A stretch of DNA of 58,404 nucleotides, from the NCBI GenBank assembly GCA_030053945.1, contig JASGCW010000019.1, positions 1-58,404 on the forward strand, written 5' to 3'. Below the pieces are notes generated by a model. It saw only the letters and a program-made list of their open reading frames with translations, did not search any database and was not told the DNA's origin. The DNA comes from Limnohabitans sp. Its GTDB lineage: Bacteria; Bacteroidota; Bacteroidia; Flavobacteriales; Flavobacteriaceae. This document shows, piece after piece, positions 1-8,701 of the stretch. Both the position numbers and the translations under genes were made by a program. Within the stretch, counting starts at the first letter, position 1. Each line of letters opens with the position of its first letter.

Positions 1-33
1 GTTTTTCAAAACCTGTCAGGTGTAGTAGAGAAA
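1..33. repeat. Inverted copy of the hairpin repeat found at 23875-23907
   Basis: These 33 bases are the exact reverse complement of 23875-23907, which forms most of a long hairpin. The window edge cuts this copy, so its second arm is not visible. It belongs to a dispersed palindromic repeat rather than to a gene. Confidence 0.8.
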
Positions 34-59
34 ACAAGTTTAAGAGCAGCCCCTAATTA

Positions 60-270
60 GGAGCTGCTGAAAAGCCAAAACTCTTTTACAATAAGGGAAA
101 AGACAGTAATTTATAGCCTTAGCGCAAGAAAAAATGAAAAAGGCGTGAAAACCTTGCATATCTTTGAAAAAAATAAACCATTTAGGAATTAAGCTAATTA
201 AGTTTACATAAGGGCTCAGCGTGATTCTTAATTTTCCTTAATCTCTAAATGGTAATAAAAAAAGAAAATG
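60..270. repeat. Dispersed ~205-bp element, left copy (same orientation as 58141-58342)
   Basis: This stretch matches 58141-58342 over nearly its full length. Shared blocks include CTTTTACAATAAGGG and CCTTGCATATCTTTGAAAAA, then an imperfect hairpin whose arms read CCATTTAGGAATTAAG and CTTAATCTCTAAATGG. TATCTTTG at 159-166 fits a Bacteroidota -7 box pointing rightward. No ORF lies inside. It may be a transposon end or a non-autonomous element. Together with 1-33 it fills most of the gene-free DNA before position 373; nothing recognisable was seen at 271-372. Confidence 0.75.
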
Positions 271-372
271 GCGATTGTTATTTGATATTTACTACATAAT
301 TAGATTTTTCTAAAAAAATAAAATCACAAGCGTTTTAAAGTTCTTAAATTTCAATACTAACAGACTCAAAAA

Positions 373-1161
373 ATGAAATACAATCTATATCAAATTGATG
401 CTTTTACAGACAAAGTTTTTGGCGGAAATCCAGCCTGTGTGGTACCATTAGAAAACTGGCTACCAGATGATATTTTATTCAAAATAACCAAAGAAAATGC
501 TGTAGCAGAAACTGCTTTTTTTGTCGATTATGGCGACAAAATACATCTTCGCTGGTTTACTCCTGATATCGAGATGGATTTGTGTGGTCACGCAACGCTT
601 GCAACCGCCCATTGCCTAAAAACCATCCTTGGTTATAAAGGTGATAGTATCATATTTCAAACTTTAAGTGGCGCATTGACAGTTACTATAAAAGATGATT
701 TTTACTTTCTTGATTTTCCTTCAAGAATGCCTGAACCCGCTAAACTTCCTGAAAAACTCTCACAATCGCTGAGTATCCAACCTAAAGAAGTCCTAAAATC
801 TAGAGATTACGTTTTAGTTTATGAAAATGAATCACAAATACGAAACATACAAATTGACCGTAATTTATTTGATCAAGTAAATGTTGACCCTGGAGGTGTA
901 ATACTTACCTCAACGGGTGATGATTGTGATTTTGTTTCACGATTTTTTACGCCGCAAGCTACTATTTTTGAAGATCCGGTAACGGGTTCTGCTCATTGTT
1001 CTTTAATTCCTTACTGGTCTAAGCAACTGAGCAAGAAAAAATTGTATGCCGAACAAATTTCTGAACGTTTAGGTAAATTATATTGTGAAGATAATGGTGA
1101 CCGAGTTATCATAAGCGGACAAGCAAAAACGTATGCTATTGGTAATTTTTGGATTGAATAA
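373..1161 (+). CDS. PhzF-family isomerase-like protein
   Basis: This 262-residue protein belongs to the PhzF phenazine-biosynthesis-like family, a DapF-related fold of small cytoplasmic isomerases. The N-terminal half carries the family pattern: a GGNPACVV segment near residue 17, AETAFF near residue 45 with Glu46 in the position of the catalytic Glu, and DLCGHATLATAH near residue 69. The C-terminal half has EDPVTGSAHC, the second family signature. Length is close to the usual 260-290. There are no phenazine genes nearby, so the substrate is unknown; most relatives outside phenazine clusters are likewise unassigned. A methyltransferase gene follows after 24 bases and may be co-transcribed. 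Confidence 0.9.
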   Translation: MKYNLYQIDAFTDKVFGGNPACVVPLENWLPDDILFKITKENAVAETAFFVDYGDKIHLRWFTPDIEMDLCGHATLATAHCLKTILGYKGDSIIFQTLSGALTVTIKDDFYFLDFPSRMPEPAKLPEKLSQSLSIQPKEVLKSRDYVLVYENESQIRNIQIDRNLFDQVNVDPGGVILTSTGDDCDFVSRFFTPQATIFEDPVTGSAHCSLIPYWSKQLSKKKLYAEQISERLGKLYCEDNGDRVIISGQAKTYAIGNFWIE

Positions 1162-1185
1162 CGAATTAAATTAGAGAATCTAAAA

Positions 1186-1836
1186 ATGAAAATGACTGCT
1201 AAAACAATTCCATTTTGTCCTCTTTGCAATGGCACTACTACCCTATTCTCTGAATATAAGGAACGATACTATTACAATTGCACTATTTGCCAAGCCATCT
1301 TGTTGCATCCTGAACAGTATATGAGCTTCGAAAACGAAGAAAAGCATTATCAATTTCACAATAACAATGTTGAAGACAAAGGCTATCTCAATTTTGTAGC
1401 TCCTATTACTTCGGGCATTTTAAATCAGTTTAGCAGCGAAAATACAGGTTTGGATTTTGGAGCTGGAACGGGTTCGGCAGTTAGTAAGGTTTTATGCGAC
1501 AACAATTATCAAATTGAGCAATACGACCCATATTTTCATAACTTTCCGGAGCTTTTAGAAAAACAATACGACTATATCGCTTCTTGTGAAGTAATTGAAC
1601 ATTTTCATCATCCAGCAAAAGAATTTGGTTTACTCAAAAAACTACTTAAACCAAACGGTAAACTTTTCTGTATGACACATTTGTATGATACTTCAATCGA
1701 TTTTGAAAAATGGTATTATAAAAATGATCATACCCACGTTTTTATGTATCAAAAGGAAACCATAGAATATATCGCTCAACAATTTGGTTTTTCTCAATTT
1801 TCAATTGAAAACAGATTAATTACTTTTTGCTATTAA
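1186..1836 (+). CDS. Class I SAM-dependent methyltransferase with N-terminal Cys cluster
   Basis: This 216-residue protein opens with two CxxC pairs (Cys11/Cys14 and Cys32/Cys35) that look like a small zinc ribbon. A Methyltransf_23-type Rossmann domain follows; LDFGAGTGS at about 89-97 is the SAM-binding motif I, and CEVIEHFHHP fits the following conserved strand region. The combination resembles methyltransferases of small metabolites or sugar precursors, but the acceptor cannot be named. It lies 24 bases after the PhzF-like gene, so the two are probably one transcript ending at the hairpin at 1841-1866. Confidence 0.85.
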   Translation: MKMTAKTIPFCPLCNGTTTLFSEYKERYYYNCTICQAILLHPEQYMSFENEEKHYQFHNNNVEDKGYLNFVAPITSGILNQFSSENTGLDFGAGTGSAVSKVLCDNNYQIEQYDPYFHNFPELLEKQYDYIASCEVIEHFHHPAKEFGLLKKLLKPNGKLFCMTHLYDTSIDFEKWYYKNDHTHVFMYQKETIEYIAQQFGFSQFSIENRLITFCY

Positions 1837-1840
1837 AAAA

Positions 1841-1866
1841 CCCCGAGGCAAAATTTCACCTCGGGG
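1841..1866. terminator. Bidirectional hairpin terminator between convergent genes
   Basis: CCCCGAGG and CCTCGGGG form a perfect 8-bp GC-rich stem, with A-rich DNA on the left and CTTT on the right. It lies between the end of the methyltransferase gene and the end of the VWA lipoprotein gene on the other strand and can serve both. Confidence 0.85.
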
Positions 1867-1896
1867 CTTTCACATTAACCAAAAAAACAAACCTAA

Positions 1897-3459
1897 CTAT
1901 AAATTATTACTACTTTTTATTAATCTTACTAATTCTGCTTTATATCCATCTGCATCATTCTCTTTTCCTGATTTTGCTAATGCGACGATATCATCAACAT
2001 TTTTGTTTTGAATATATTTTGAATCCCTCAATTTTAAACCAAACCAAGCCACAGAAGAACAGAATTTAAAATCGGAAGAAGCATTACTAAAATTGGTTAC
2101 ATTAGCGGCTACTTCTTTAATCATTTCAATACTCTTAGTTTCTTCTGGATGTTTGTATCTAAACTTTATTGTTGCTAACTCATCACTTGATGAAGCTATT
2201 GGATTCTTATCTGTAGCTGAATATTTCAACTTCGTTGGCGAATACTGACTTTCTGCCCCTGTAGGTATGATTTCATATAGTGCAGTAACTGTATGTCCGC
2301 TACCTAATTCTCCCGCATCTACCTCGTCATTTTTAAAATCTTCATCATTTAGTTTTCTATTCTCATATCCTATCAAACGATACGATTGTACATATTTAGG
2401 ATTAAATTCAATTTGAATCTTTACATCTTTAGCAATCGTGAAAATGGTTCCTTTAAATTCCTGTCCTAACACACGATTTGCTTCTTGCATAGTGTCGATA
2501 TAGGCATAATTCCCATTTCCTTTATCAGCTAGAATTTCCATTTTACTATCCTTATAATTCCCCATTCCATACCCTAAACACGTAAGATAGATACCTGATT
2601 TTCTTTTTTCTTCTATAAGTCTTTCCATTTCATTATCTGAAGATACACCTAAATTAAAATCACCATCGGTTGCAAGGATAATTCTGTTATTACCCCCTTT
2701 TATAAAGTTTTCTTGGGCTATTTTATACGCCAACTCAATACCTTCACCACCAGCAGTACTTCCGCCAGTGCTAAGATTATCAAAAGCATCTATAATCTCG
2801 TTTTTTTCATCCCCCGAAGTTGGAGACAATACTAAACCTGCTGCGCCTGCATAGGCTACAATTGAGACTTTATCACGAGAGGTTAGATTTGCCACAAGCA
2901 CTTTCATAGATTCTTTTAAAAGAGGCAATTTATTCTCATCGCTCATCGAACCCGAAGTATCTAAAAGAAAAACAATATTGGATGGAGGTAGATTATCGGT
3001 TTCGACCTTTTTACCTTGTAGTCCAATTTTTAAAAGTTTATGATTGGTATTCCAAGGACAATCGCTATACTCTGTATTGATTGAAAAAGGATGTTGGTCT
3101 GTAGGCTGTGGATAATTATAACTAAAATAGTTAATCATTTCCTCAATACGAACAGCATCTTTTGGCACTGCTTGACCGTTATTAATAAAACGACGTATAT
3201 TTGTATATGAAGCATTATCTACATCTATAGAAAAAGTAGATAAAGGTTTATTTTGTGGGTTTTCAAATTTGTTTTCTTCAATTTGAGCATAACTTTCTGA
3301 ATCTTGAGGCGCTACAAAATCTTCACCTGTTGCACTATCTAATGCAATAATTTCTTCTGCAGCAACTTCTGTTGGTTCTTCTTCAACTCTTTGCTTGCAG
3401 CTTGTAAATGTAAACGTAAATGCTAAAACTCCTGTTAGCAATAAAAATGCTTTTTTCAT
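1897..3459 (-). CDS. YfbK-like von Willebrand factor A domain lipoprotein
   Basis: This 520-residue protein starts with a lipoprotein signal ending in FTSC (Cys21). It has the YfbK architecture: an N-terminal conserved segment (about 75-150), a VWA domain whose MIDAS begins DTSGS at 167-171, and a C-terminal DUF3520-type region ending in YKAELVRLIKSSNNL. Family members are envelope proteins of unknown role, presumably binding partners through the metal site. It is a close paralogue of the VWA half of the next gene upstream (3684-5681); long stretches around the MIDAS and the GYGMGNYKDSKME segment are nearly identical. A terminator separates the two genes, so this one probably also has its own promoter. 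Confidence 0.9.
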   Translation of the reverse strand: MKKAFLLLTGVLAFTFTFTSCKQRVEEEPTEVAAEEIIALDSATGEDFVAPQDSESYAQIEENKFENPQNKPLSTFSIDVDNASYTNIRRFINNGQAVPKDAVRIEEMINYFSYNYPQPTDQHPFSINTEYSDCPWNTNHKLLKIGLQGKKVETDNLPPSNIVFLLDTSGSMSDENKLPLLKESMKVLVANLTSRDKVSIVAYAGAAGLVLSPTSGDEKNEIIDAFDNLSTGGSTAGGEGIELAYKIAQENFIKGGNNRIILATDGDFNLGVSSDNEMERLIEEKRKSGIYLTCLGYGMGNYKDSKMEILADKGNGNYAYIDTMQEANRVLGQEFKGTIFTIAKDVKIQIEFNPKYVQSYRLIGYENRKLNDEDFKNDEVDAGELGSGHTVTALYEIIPTGAESQYSPTKLKYSATDKNPIASSSDELATIKFRYKHPEETKSIEMIKEVAANVTNFSNASSDFKFCSSVAWFGLKLRDSKYIQNKNVDDIVALAKSGKENDADGYKAELVRLIKSSNNL

Positions 3460-3626
3460 ACTTTGATTATCATACTTTATAAGTTTACTGTATATGTTTT
3501 TAAATATGCCGCATGCTTGACTATTTAAAACATAGCGTGAAAAGAAAATGAATTCATTTTTTTTTAAAGATGTACCAAATACCGTGCAAACTTTGTAAGA
3601 AAAAAGTTAAAAGAATCACAAAAAAA

Positions 3627-3648
3627 AGAACCCTCCGCAAAGGGTTCT
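3627..3648 (-). terminator. Terminator after the CarboxypepD-VWA gene
   Basis: AGAACCCT and AGGGTTCT form an 8-bp stem around a 6-base loop. On the minus strand it is followed by a run of eight T, the pattern of an intrinsic terminator for the gene ending at 3684. Confidence 0.85.
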
Positions 3649-3683
3649 CTTACATAACCAAAAAACACGAACTATGAACGAAA

Positions 3684-5681
3684 CTATAAATTACTATTAC
3701 TTTCCATCAGCCTAACTAATTCTGCTTCATAACCATCTACATCATTAGCAATTCCATTACGGGCTAAAGCGATTATAGCAGGCATTGATTTTTCTTTTAT
3801 CAATTTTGATTCTCTCAATTTTAATCCAAACCAAGCCACAGCCGTTGCCAATTTAAAATCGGCCGAACTATTTTCTATAGTCTTTGCAATGGTTGGAATG
3901 ACTTCTACCATCTCGATGCTCTTATCTCCATCTGGTTTTTTATATCGGAATTTAATGGTAGCTAATTCATTTGAAAATTGATTGTTGTCTTTTTCATTTT
4001 TGGTATATTTTAATCCATCAGGCGCATTAAAATAATTGCATTTCACGCCCACAGGAACAATTTCATATAAAGCAGTTACGGTGTGCCCGCTACCTAATTC
4101 TCCTGCATCTATAGCATCATTTTTAAAATCTTCTGGGCGCAATTTTCTGTTTTCGTAGCCTATTAGTCGGTAAGCTTGTACAAAATTAGGATTGAATTCA
4201 ATTTGGATTTTCACATCTTTTGCGATGGTAAACATTGAACCTTTAAATTCTTTACTCAAAAAACGTTTGGCTTCCTGAATATTATCAATGTAGGCATAGT
4301 TCCCATTTCCTTTGTTAGCTAATGTTTCCATTTTGCTGTCTTTGTAATTCCCCATTCCGTAGCCCAAACACGTTAAGAATACTCCAGATTTTCTTTTTTC
4401 CTCAATTAATCGTTCCATATCATTATCAGAAGAAGCACCAACATTAAAATCACCATCAGTAGCTAAAATCACTCGATTATTCCCGTTTTTAATAAAATTT
4501 TCTTCTGCAATTTTATATGCCAATTGTATTCCTGCTCCTCCTGCGGTACTTCCGCCTGCGTGCAACTGCTCTAATGCATTAATGATTGTTTCTTTTTTAT
4601 TACCAGCAGTAGGAGGCAAAACTAAACCAGCAGCACCAGCATAAACCACGATAGCAACTTTATCCTCGGGTCTTAATTCGTTAGTTAGAATTTTTAAAGA
4701 TTGAATTAATAGAGGCAACTTATTATCACTACTCATTGAACCCGAAACATCAACTAGGAAAACAAAGTTAGAATTAGGTAGATTGTCCGTAGGAATGTTT
4801 TTTCCTTGTAAACCTATGCGAACCAATTTATTTTCAGTATTCCAAGGGCAATCGCTATACTCTGTATTCATTGCAAACGGATGTTCTCCTTTAGGTTGTG
4901 TGTAATTGTATTTAAAGAAGTTGATCATTTCCTCCACACGAACTGCATCTTTAGGAACTTTTTGACCGTTATTGATAAAACGACGAATATTAGTATAAGA
5001 AGCATTGTCAACATCTATAGAAAAAGTAGAAAGCGGAGATTGCTTTGGACTTTCGAATTCGTTTTCGATTAAGGTATTGTAATCTTCGTTATCATAAGTT
5101 TTTGAAGCTATATCTTTATCTACTCTAGTTCTAATTTTCTCATCCTCCGTCTTAAAAGAATTATTTCCTGGAATTACATTTTGATTTGAAGTAGTTCCTG
5201 CCCCTATGTAAACACCTGCAGTCTTACCGCTCAATGCTTGAGTGAGATTTGACTGAGAAGCTTGTGAAACTGATTCTGTTCTAACAGTCATAGTTGAATA
5301 TGAAAGTGGTTTACTCGTTCTTTTGACTGCATATCCCGTCACAACAACCTCTTGTAATTGTTTGTTACCATCTTGAAGAATAACATTAATCACATTTGAT
5401 CTCCCAACAGTTCTCTCGACCGTCTTCATCCCCATAAAACTGTAAACCAATACATCGCCTTCTTTTGCTTTGATGGAATATTTACCATCAAAACCTGTGC
5501 TAACTCCTTTTATATTTCCTTTTACATTGACATTTGCTCCTGGAATTGGGTAATTTCCATCTGTTACCATCCCTGTGATTGTTTTCTGATTCAACTGTTC
5601 ATTTACACTCGAATCTTGTGCCATTGTAACGATACTTATAAGCATAGTTATGGCTAATGAAATTAGTTTAACACTTTTCAT
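3684..5681 (-). CDS. Chimeric CarboxypepD_reg / SusC-plug-like / VWA (YfbK-like) protein
   Basis: This 665-residue envelope protein has three parts. After a signal peptide (1-21), residues 33-103 form a CarboxypepD_reg-like beta-sandwich (ITGMVT...GAN...DGKYSI). Residues 108-165 look like the start of a SusC/RagA plug: EVVVTGYAVKR, then LTQALSGKTAGVYIGAG. Instead of a receptor barrel, a YfbK-like VWA domain follows, with MIDAS DVSGS at 311-315 and a DUF3520-like tail. The VWA half is a paralogue of the lipoprotein at 1897-3459. The protein is probably exported to the periplasm or outer membrane; its role is unknown. The 5' end of the gene and its leader recur as the next gene upstream (5776-6114). 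Confidence 0.85.
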   Translation of the reverse strand: MKSVKLISLAITMLISIVTMAQDSSVNEQLNQKTITGMVTDGNYPIPGANVNVKGNIKGVSTGFDGKYSIKAKEGDVLVYSFMGMKTVERTVGRSNVINVILQDGNKQLQEVVVTGYAVKRTSKPLSYSTMTVRTESVSQASQSNLTQALSGKTAGVYIGAGTTSNQNVIPGNNSFKTEDEKIRTRVDKDIASKTYDNEDYNTLIENEFESPKQSPLSTFSIDVDNASYTNIRRFINNGQKVPKDAVRVEEMINFFKYNYTQPKGEHPFAMNTEYSDCPWNTENKLVRIGLQGKNIPTDNLPNSNFVFLVDVSGSMSSDNKLPLLIQSLKILTNELRPEDKVAIVVYAGAAGLVLPPTAGNKKETIINALEQLHAGGSTAGGAGIQLAYKIAEENFIKNGNNRVILATDGDFNVGASSDNDMERLIEEKRKSGVFLTCLGYGMGNYKDSKMETLANKGNGNYAYIDNIQEAKRFLSKEFKGSMFTIAKDVKIQIEFNPNFVQAYRLIGYENRKLRPEDFKNDAIDAGELGSGHTVTALYEIVPVGVKCNYFNAPDGLKYTKNEKDNNQFSNELATIKFRYKKPDGDKSIEMVEVIPTIAKTIENSSADFKLATAVAWFGLKLRESKLIKEKSMPAIIALARNGIANDVDGYEAELVRLMESNSNL

Positions 5682-5775
5682 AATCTAAATTTTTATATGT
5701 TAGTACTTGATTTTTCTAGTTATTTGCAATAGCTGACTTAGCCAAACAAACAAATAATTTTATAGTTTATTCAAT

Positions 5776-6114
5776 TTAAATTCCCAGAGTTTTAGCATTA
5801 GATATTAAGTTAATATGAATTTCATTTAACTCTCCAATTTTAATTTTAAAATCGTCAAAACCAATAAAACTAAAAATAATAACATCTCCTCTTCTTGCCT
5901 CTATTGAATATCTTCCTCTAAAATCTGTAAAAACATATTTTTTAGTTCTTTTTACAAAAACTCTAGCCCCAGGTAGCGGACCATTGCCCTTCTCAGAAAC
6001 TGTCCCTGTAATAATTTTCAATTCTCTTTGCTTATTCAAATTTGATTGTTGCGTAAAACTTAGCAAACTTATAAACATAACTATGGCTAATGAAATTAGT
6101 TTAACACTTTTCAT
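5776..6114 (-). CDS. Small secreted CarboxypepD_reg-like domain protein (partial duplicate)
   Basis: This 112-residue protein has a signal peptide (about 1-21) and a single CarboxypepD_reg-like domain. It copies the N-terminus of the neighbouring 665-residue protein: the first eleven residues MKSVKLISLAI are identical, the domain aligns throughout, and about 35 bases of DNA before the start codon match too. It then ends in SNAKTLGI without plug or VWA parts. It is either a functional single-domain relative or the remnant of a tandem duplication; the intact reading frame favours the first. Confidence 0.75.
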   Translation of the reverse strand: MKSVKLISLAIVMFISLLSFTQQSNLNKQRELKIITGTVSEKGNGPLPGARVFVKRTKKYVFTDFRGRYSIEARRGDVIIFSFIGFDDFKIKIGELNEIHINLISNAKTLGI

Positions 6115-6168
6115 AATCTAAATTTTTATATGTTCGTACTTGATTTTCTTGCTCTGAGTGAGTTCTAT

Positions 6169-7104
6169 TTAAAGGCTAGGTCGGATTAACTTCTGAGGAA
6201 TTTCACAACCTCCCCACTCTACTAATGTAAATCCCTTTCGTTTTGTTTTTACTAATTTTTGAGGGGTAATAAGTACATTTTTATCGGCTTTACAAAACTC
6301 CATCATAATTCTAATTGAGGTATCTGGAACAGGTGATATTATATTAGTACTATAAGTCTCATAATCTTTGTTGGTAGTAAAATGAATGAAATTGGTTTCA
6401 TTTTTTTCTAAAATAGGCAACCAATACTGAATGAAATCATTCGTTTCATTAGAACTTAAACCTATTAATTCTAATTTTTCTATAAAAAATGCAGTCAAAT
6501 TAGATTTTTCAACAACAAAACCTTCTTTCATTTTGTCTTCAGAAATTGTGTAATTTCCATCCCAAAACAATGACGTGTAGGCTCTATTTGTTTTTTTATC
6601 AAAGATTTTACCATCAGGGTATGTAATTAGATCCCATCCATTTTCATACTTTGGAAAAGTCGTAAGCATTGTTCCTTTAAAATTGATTTTGACAGAGACA
6701 TCAGTAGGTTTTTCTGGATAAAGATAAATAACTGGCTTCTTAACCATAATGGGTTCATTATTTTGAAACACTTTCAACTTAACATCTATCTTTTTGTGTT
6801 TATTAACTATTATTCTTTGAGATTCATATTGACTTAAGGAAAATAATAAAACATCGTTTTTATTGACACGTATAGCGTATTTTCCAGCAGAATTTGACTG
6901 TACACTTTTTTGTGTATTTGTGTTTAAGACTGTAACACCTGACAATGTTATTCCTTCACAATCTGTTATTTTACCTGTTAAAACTCTTGTTTGGGGTATT
7001 ATTACATTCTTCTTATCATTTGTTATCAAATCATTAGAAGTTTTATTTTGTGAATATAGTACTCCAGAAGCTACTAATAGGAGTGATATTATTGTTGTTC
7101 TCAT
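6169..7104 (-). CDS. Secreted protein: CarboxypepD_reg-like domain plus uncharacterised LYPEK domain
   Basis: This 311-residue protein has a signal peptide (about 1-18) and a CarboxypepD_reg-like domain (about 40-110, LTGKITDCEGITLSGV). After that comes a domain beginning KKPVIYLYPEKPTDVSVK and containing FPKYENGWDLITYPDG and AYTSLFWDGNY. I recognise this second pattern as a recurring bacterial domain but cannot give it a function. The gene begins 3 bases after the anti-sigma-like gene ends, so the two are surely co-transcribed, linking it to the sigma factor operon. Confidence 0.75.
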   Translation of the reverse strand: MRTTIISLLLVASGVLYSQNKTSNDLITNDKKNVIIPQTRVLTGKITDCEGITLSGVTVLNTNTQKSVQSNSAGKYAIRVNKNDVLLFSLSQYESQRIIVNKHKKIDVKLKVFQNNEPIMVKKPVIYLYPEKPTDVSVKINFKGTMLTTFPKYENGWDLITYPDGKIFDKKTNRAYTSLFWDGNYTISEDKMKEGFVVEKSNLTAFFIEKLELIGLSSNETNDFIQYWLPILEKNETNFIHFTTNKDYETYSTNIISPVPDTSIRIMMEFCKADKNVLITPQKLVKTKRKGFTLVEWGGCEIPQKLIRPSL

Positions 7105-7107
7105 TTC

Positions 7108-8040
7108 TTACTTTTTTAAAGGTTTACCATTCTTAGTTTTAATTACCACTACGCCTTTTTCGCCTTTACTTCCAAACATTTCGACAGCTTCTGCATCTTG
7201 ATACACCTGTAGCGATTCTATTTCTTGTTTGTCTATAGGATAATATGGCGAGGTTGGATGAGGTCCAAACAATTCTTTCTCTGTATATTCTTTTCCATTA
7301 ATGATATACAACGGCTCTTCTAGATTTATTTCGTCTTCTATATTTTTTGAATCCAATACTTTTTTGCCATTCACTTCTCCATCAACTACTAACAAAGCAG
7401 GCGCTTTTTTTGCTGACACATCACTTCTTGCTTTTGCTGTTTTATATTCGGTTGTTACCTCTTGTTGTGTATGTGATACCCCTACACTATTTCCTGTTTT
7501 TTCTCTATCAGTATCATCATACTCTTTCACAATAGATTCTGAGCGTGGTGGTGTTTCGCTAGAAGAAGGAATTGGTGCTAGATTAACAAAGCCAGCATTG
7601 GGTTTATTAGTTTCGTTTATTGCAACCGGGTTTTTACTTTTTAATTGATTATGCAAAATTTGCTCTGCTTCTTTTTTATTAATTACCACCCCTTCAATTT
7701 CTGTTTCTGCTTCGACCAAAGCGGGAGCCATAGTGTCATTTACAATAGTATTTGTTTCTATTGTTTTTTTTTCAACTATACTATTTTGTTGTTTTTCTAT
7801 TTCTACTTTAGGATTATATTGTTTCCAAACTTGGAATGCAAATATAGTTCCAACCACAACAGTTGCGGCTACTGCAAATTTTTTCCAACTCGAATTCACC
7901 TGCTTTTGTGCCTTAAATATGTGTGTATCTAATTTTGCGTCAACACGAGACCAAACCTTTTCCATTCCAGGAAAATCTTGAGCCTCTTGATTATCGGCAG
8001 CTTTTTTAAATTTTTCAAATATATCGTCTTGATGTCCCAT
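7108..8040 (-). CDS. Probable anti-sigma factor with SusC-plug-like C-terminal domain
   Basis: This 310-residue protein has a cytoplasmic N-terminus of about 48 residues, one membrane segment near 52-68 (FAVAATVVVGTIFAF), a long low-complexity linker, and a periplasmic end. The last 65 residues (YIINGKEYTEKEL..., EIESLQVYQDAEAVEMFG, GVVVIKTKNGK) match the pattern of a TonB-receptor plug, where the usual text is like EIESI.VLKDA.A.ALYG..G.GVI.ITTK. Its start codon overlaps the stop of the ECF sigma gene (TAATG). Position and topology suggest an anti-sigma factor; there is no clear zinc (ZAS) motif, so binding to the sigma factor is inferred from context. Confidence 0.7.
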   Translation of the reverse strand: MGHQDDIFEKFKKAADNQEAQDFPGMEKVWSRVDAKLDTHIFKAQKQVNSSWKKFAVAATVVVGTIFAFQVWKQYNPKVEIEKQQNSIVEKKTIETNTIVNDTMAPALVEAETEIEGVVINKKEAEQILHNQLKSKNPVAINETNKPNAGFVNLAPIPSSSETPPRSESIVKEYDDTDREKTGNSVGVSHTQQEVTTEYKTAKARSDVSAKKAPALLVVDGEVNGKKVLDSKNIEDEINLEEPLYIINGKEYTEKELFGPHPTSPYYPIDKQEIESLQVYQDAEAVEMFGSKGEKGVVVIKTKNGKPLKK

Positions 8041-8576
8041 TACTTTGCGTTTTGATAGTAAAAATTGTTAATCAAATCTTTCAACTTAGTCTTAGCAGCG
8101 TTTAGTTGTGATTTTGAAGTGCCTTCTGAAATTTTAAGCATAACCGCAATTTCTTTATGTGAATATCCTTCAATAACAAACAAATTGAAAACCGTTTTAC
8201 ATCCTTCTGGAATATAATTCAATAGTTTGAGCATATCTTCTTCTTCTAAACTGGTATCTTGATCTACTTGTGGCTGAATACTCAGCGCACTATCTTCAAG
8301 ATATATATTAAAGTTGACATTTTTTTTCAATAAGTGTAAACACTCATTTACCATTATGCGCTTTGCCCAGCCATAAAAAGCTGCTGGTTCTTTTAGCTGA
8401 TCCATTTTTGTAAAAATAATTACAAAAGCATCTGCTAGAATTTCTTCAATTTCTTCTTCTTTTTTCAAATAACGTTTTGCTATTTGATATAGCTTAGGCG
8501 CCATCAGCTCATACACCTTACGTTGCGCATCGCGGTGCATTTTTTTACAGGCTATTATTAATTGTTCGTCTATCAC
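8040..8576 (-). CDS. ECF-type RNA polymerase sigma factor
   Basis: This 178-residue protein has the two ECF regions: sigma-2 (about 10-85, with LKKEEEIEEILADAFVIIF and FYGWAKRIMVNE) and sigma-4 (about 110-170, CKTVFNLFVIEGYSHKEIA followed by the helix-turn-helix ending TSKSQLNAAK). It directs RNA polymerase to a small regulon. It is the first gene of a minus-strand operon containing the membrane anti-sigma-like protein and, probably, the CarboxypepD and VWA envelope proteins at 1897-7104, which are its likely targets or signalling partners. Confidence 0.92.
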   Translation of the reverse strand: MIDEQLIIACKKMHRDAQRKVYELMAPKLYQIAKRYLKKEEEIEEILADAFVIIFTKMDQLKEPAAFYGWAKRIMVNECLHLLKKNVNFNIYLEDSALSIQPQVDQDTSLEEEDMLKLLNYIPEGCKTVFNLFVIEGYSHKEIAVMLKISEGTSKSQLNAAKTKLKDLINNFYYQNAK

Positions 8577-8701
8577 AATAAAGGTCTTTATATGTAAAGA
8601 GGGTATTTTTTATAAAAAGGTTGGGAAGGGTTTAAATTTTTTTTAAAAAAAATGAAATTTTAGATTTTAGATTTCTGAACTAATTCTGAAATCAGCAATC
8701 G

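Noticed and set aside
7301..7981. Overlapping plus-strand frames within the anti-sigma-like gene
   Set aside because: They are hydrophobic shadow frames of a long, well-supported minus-strand gene.
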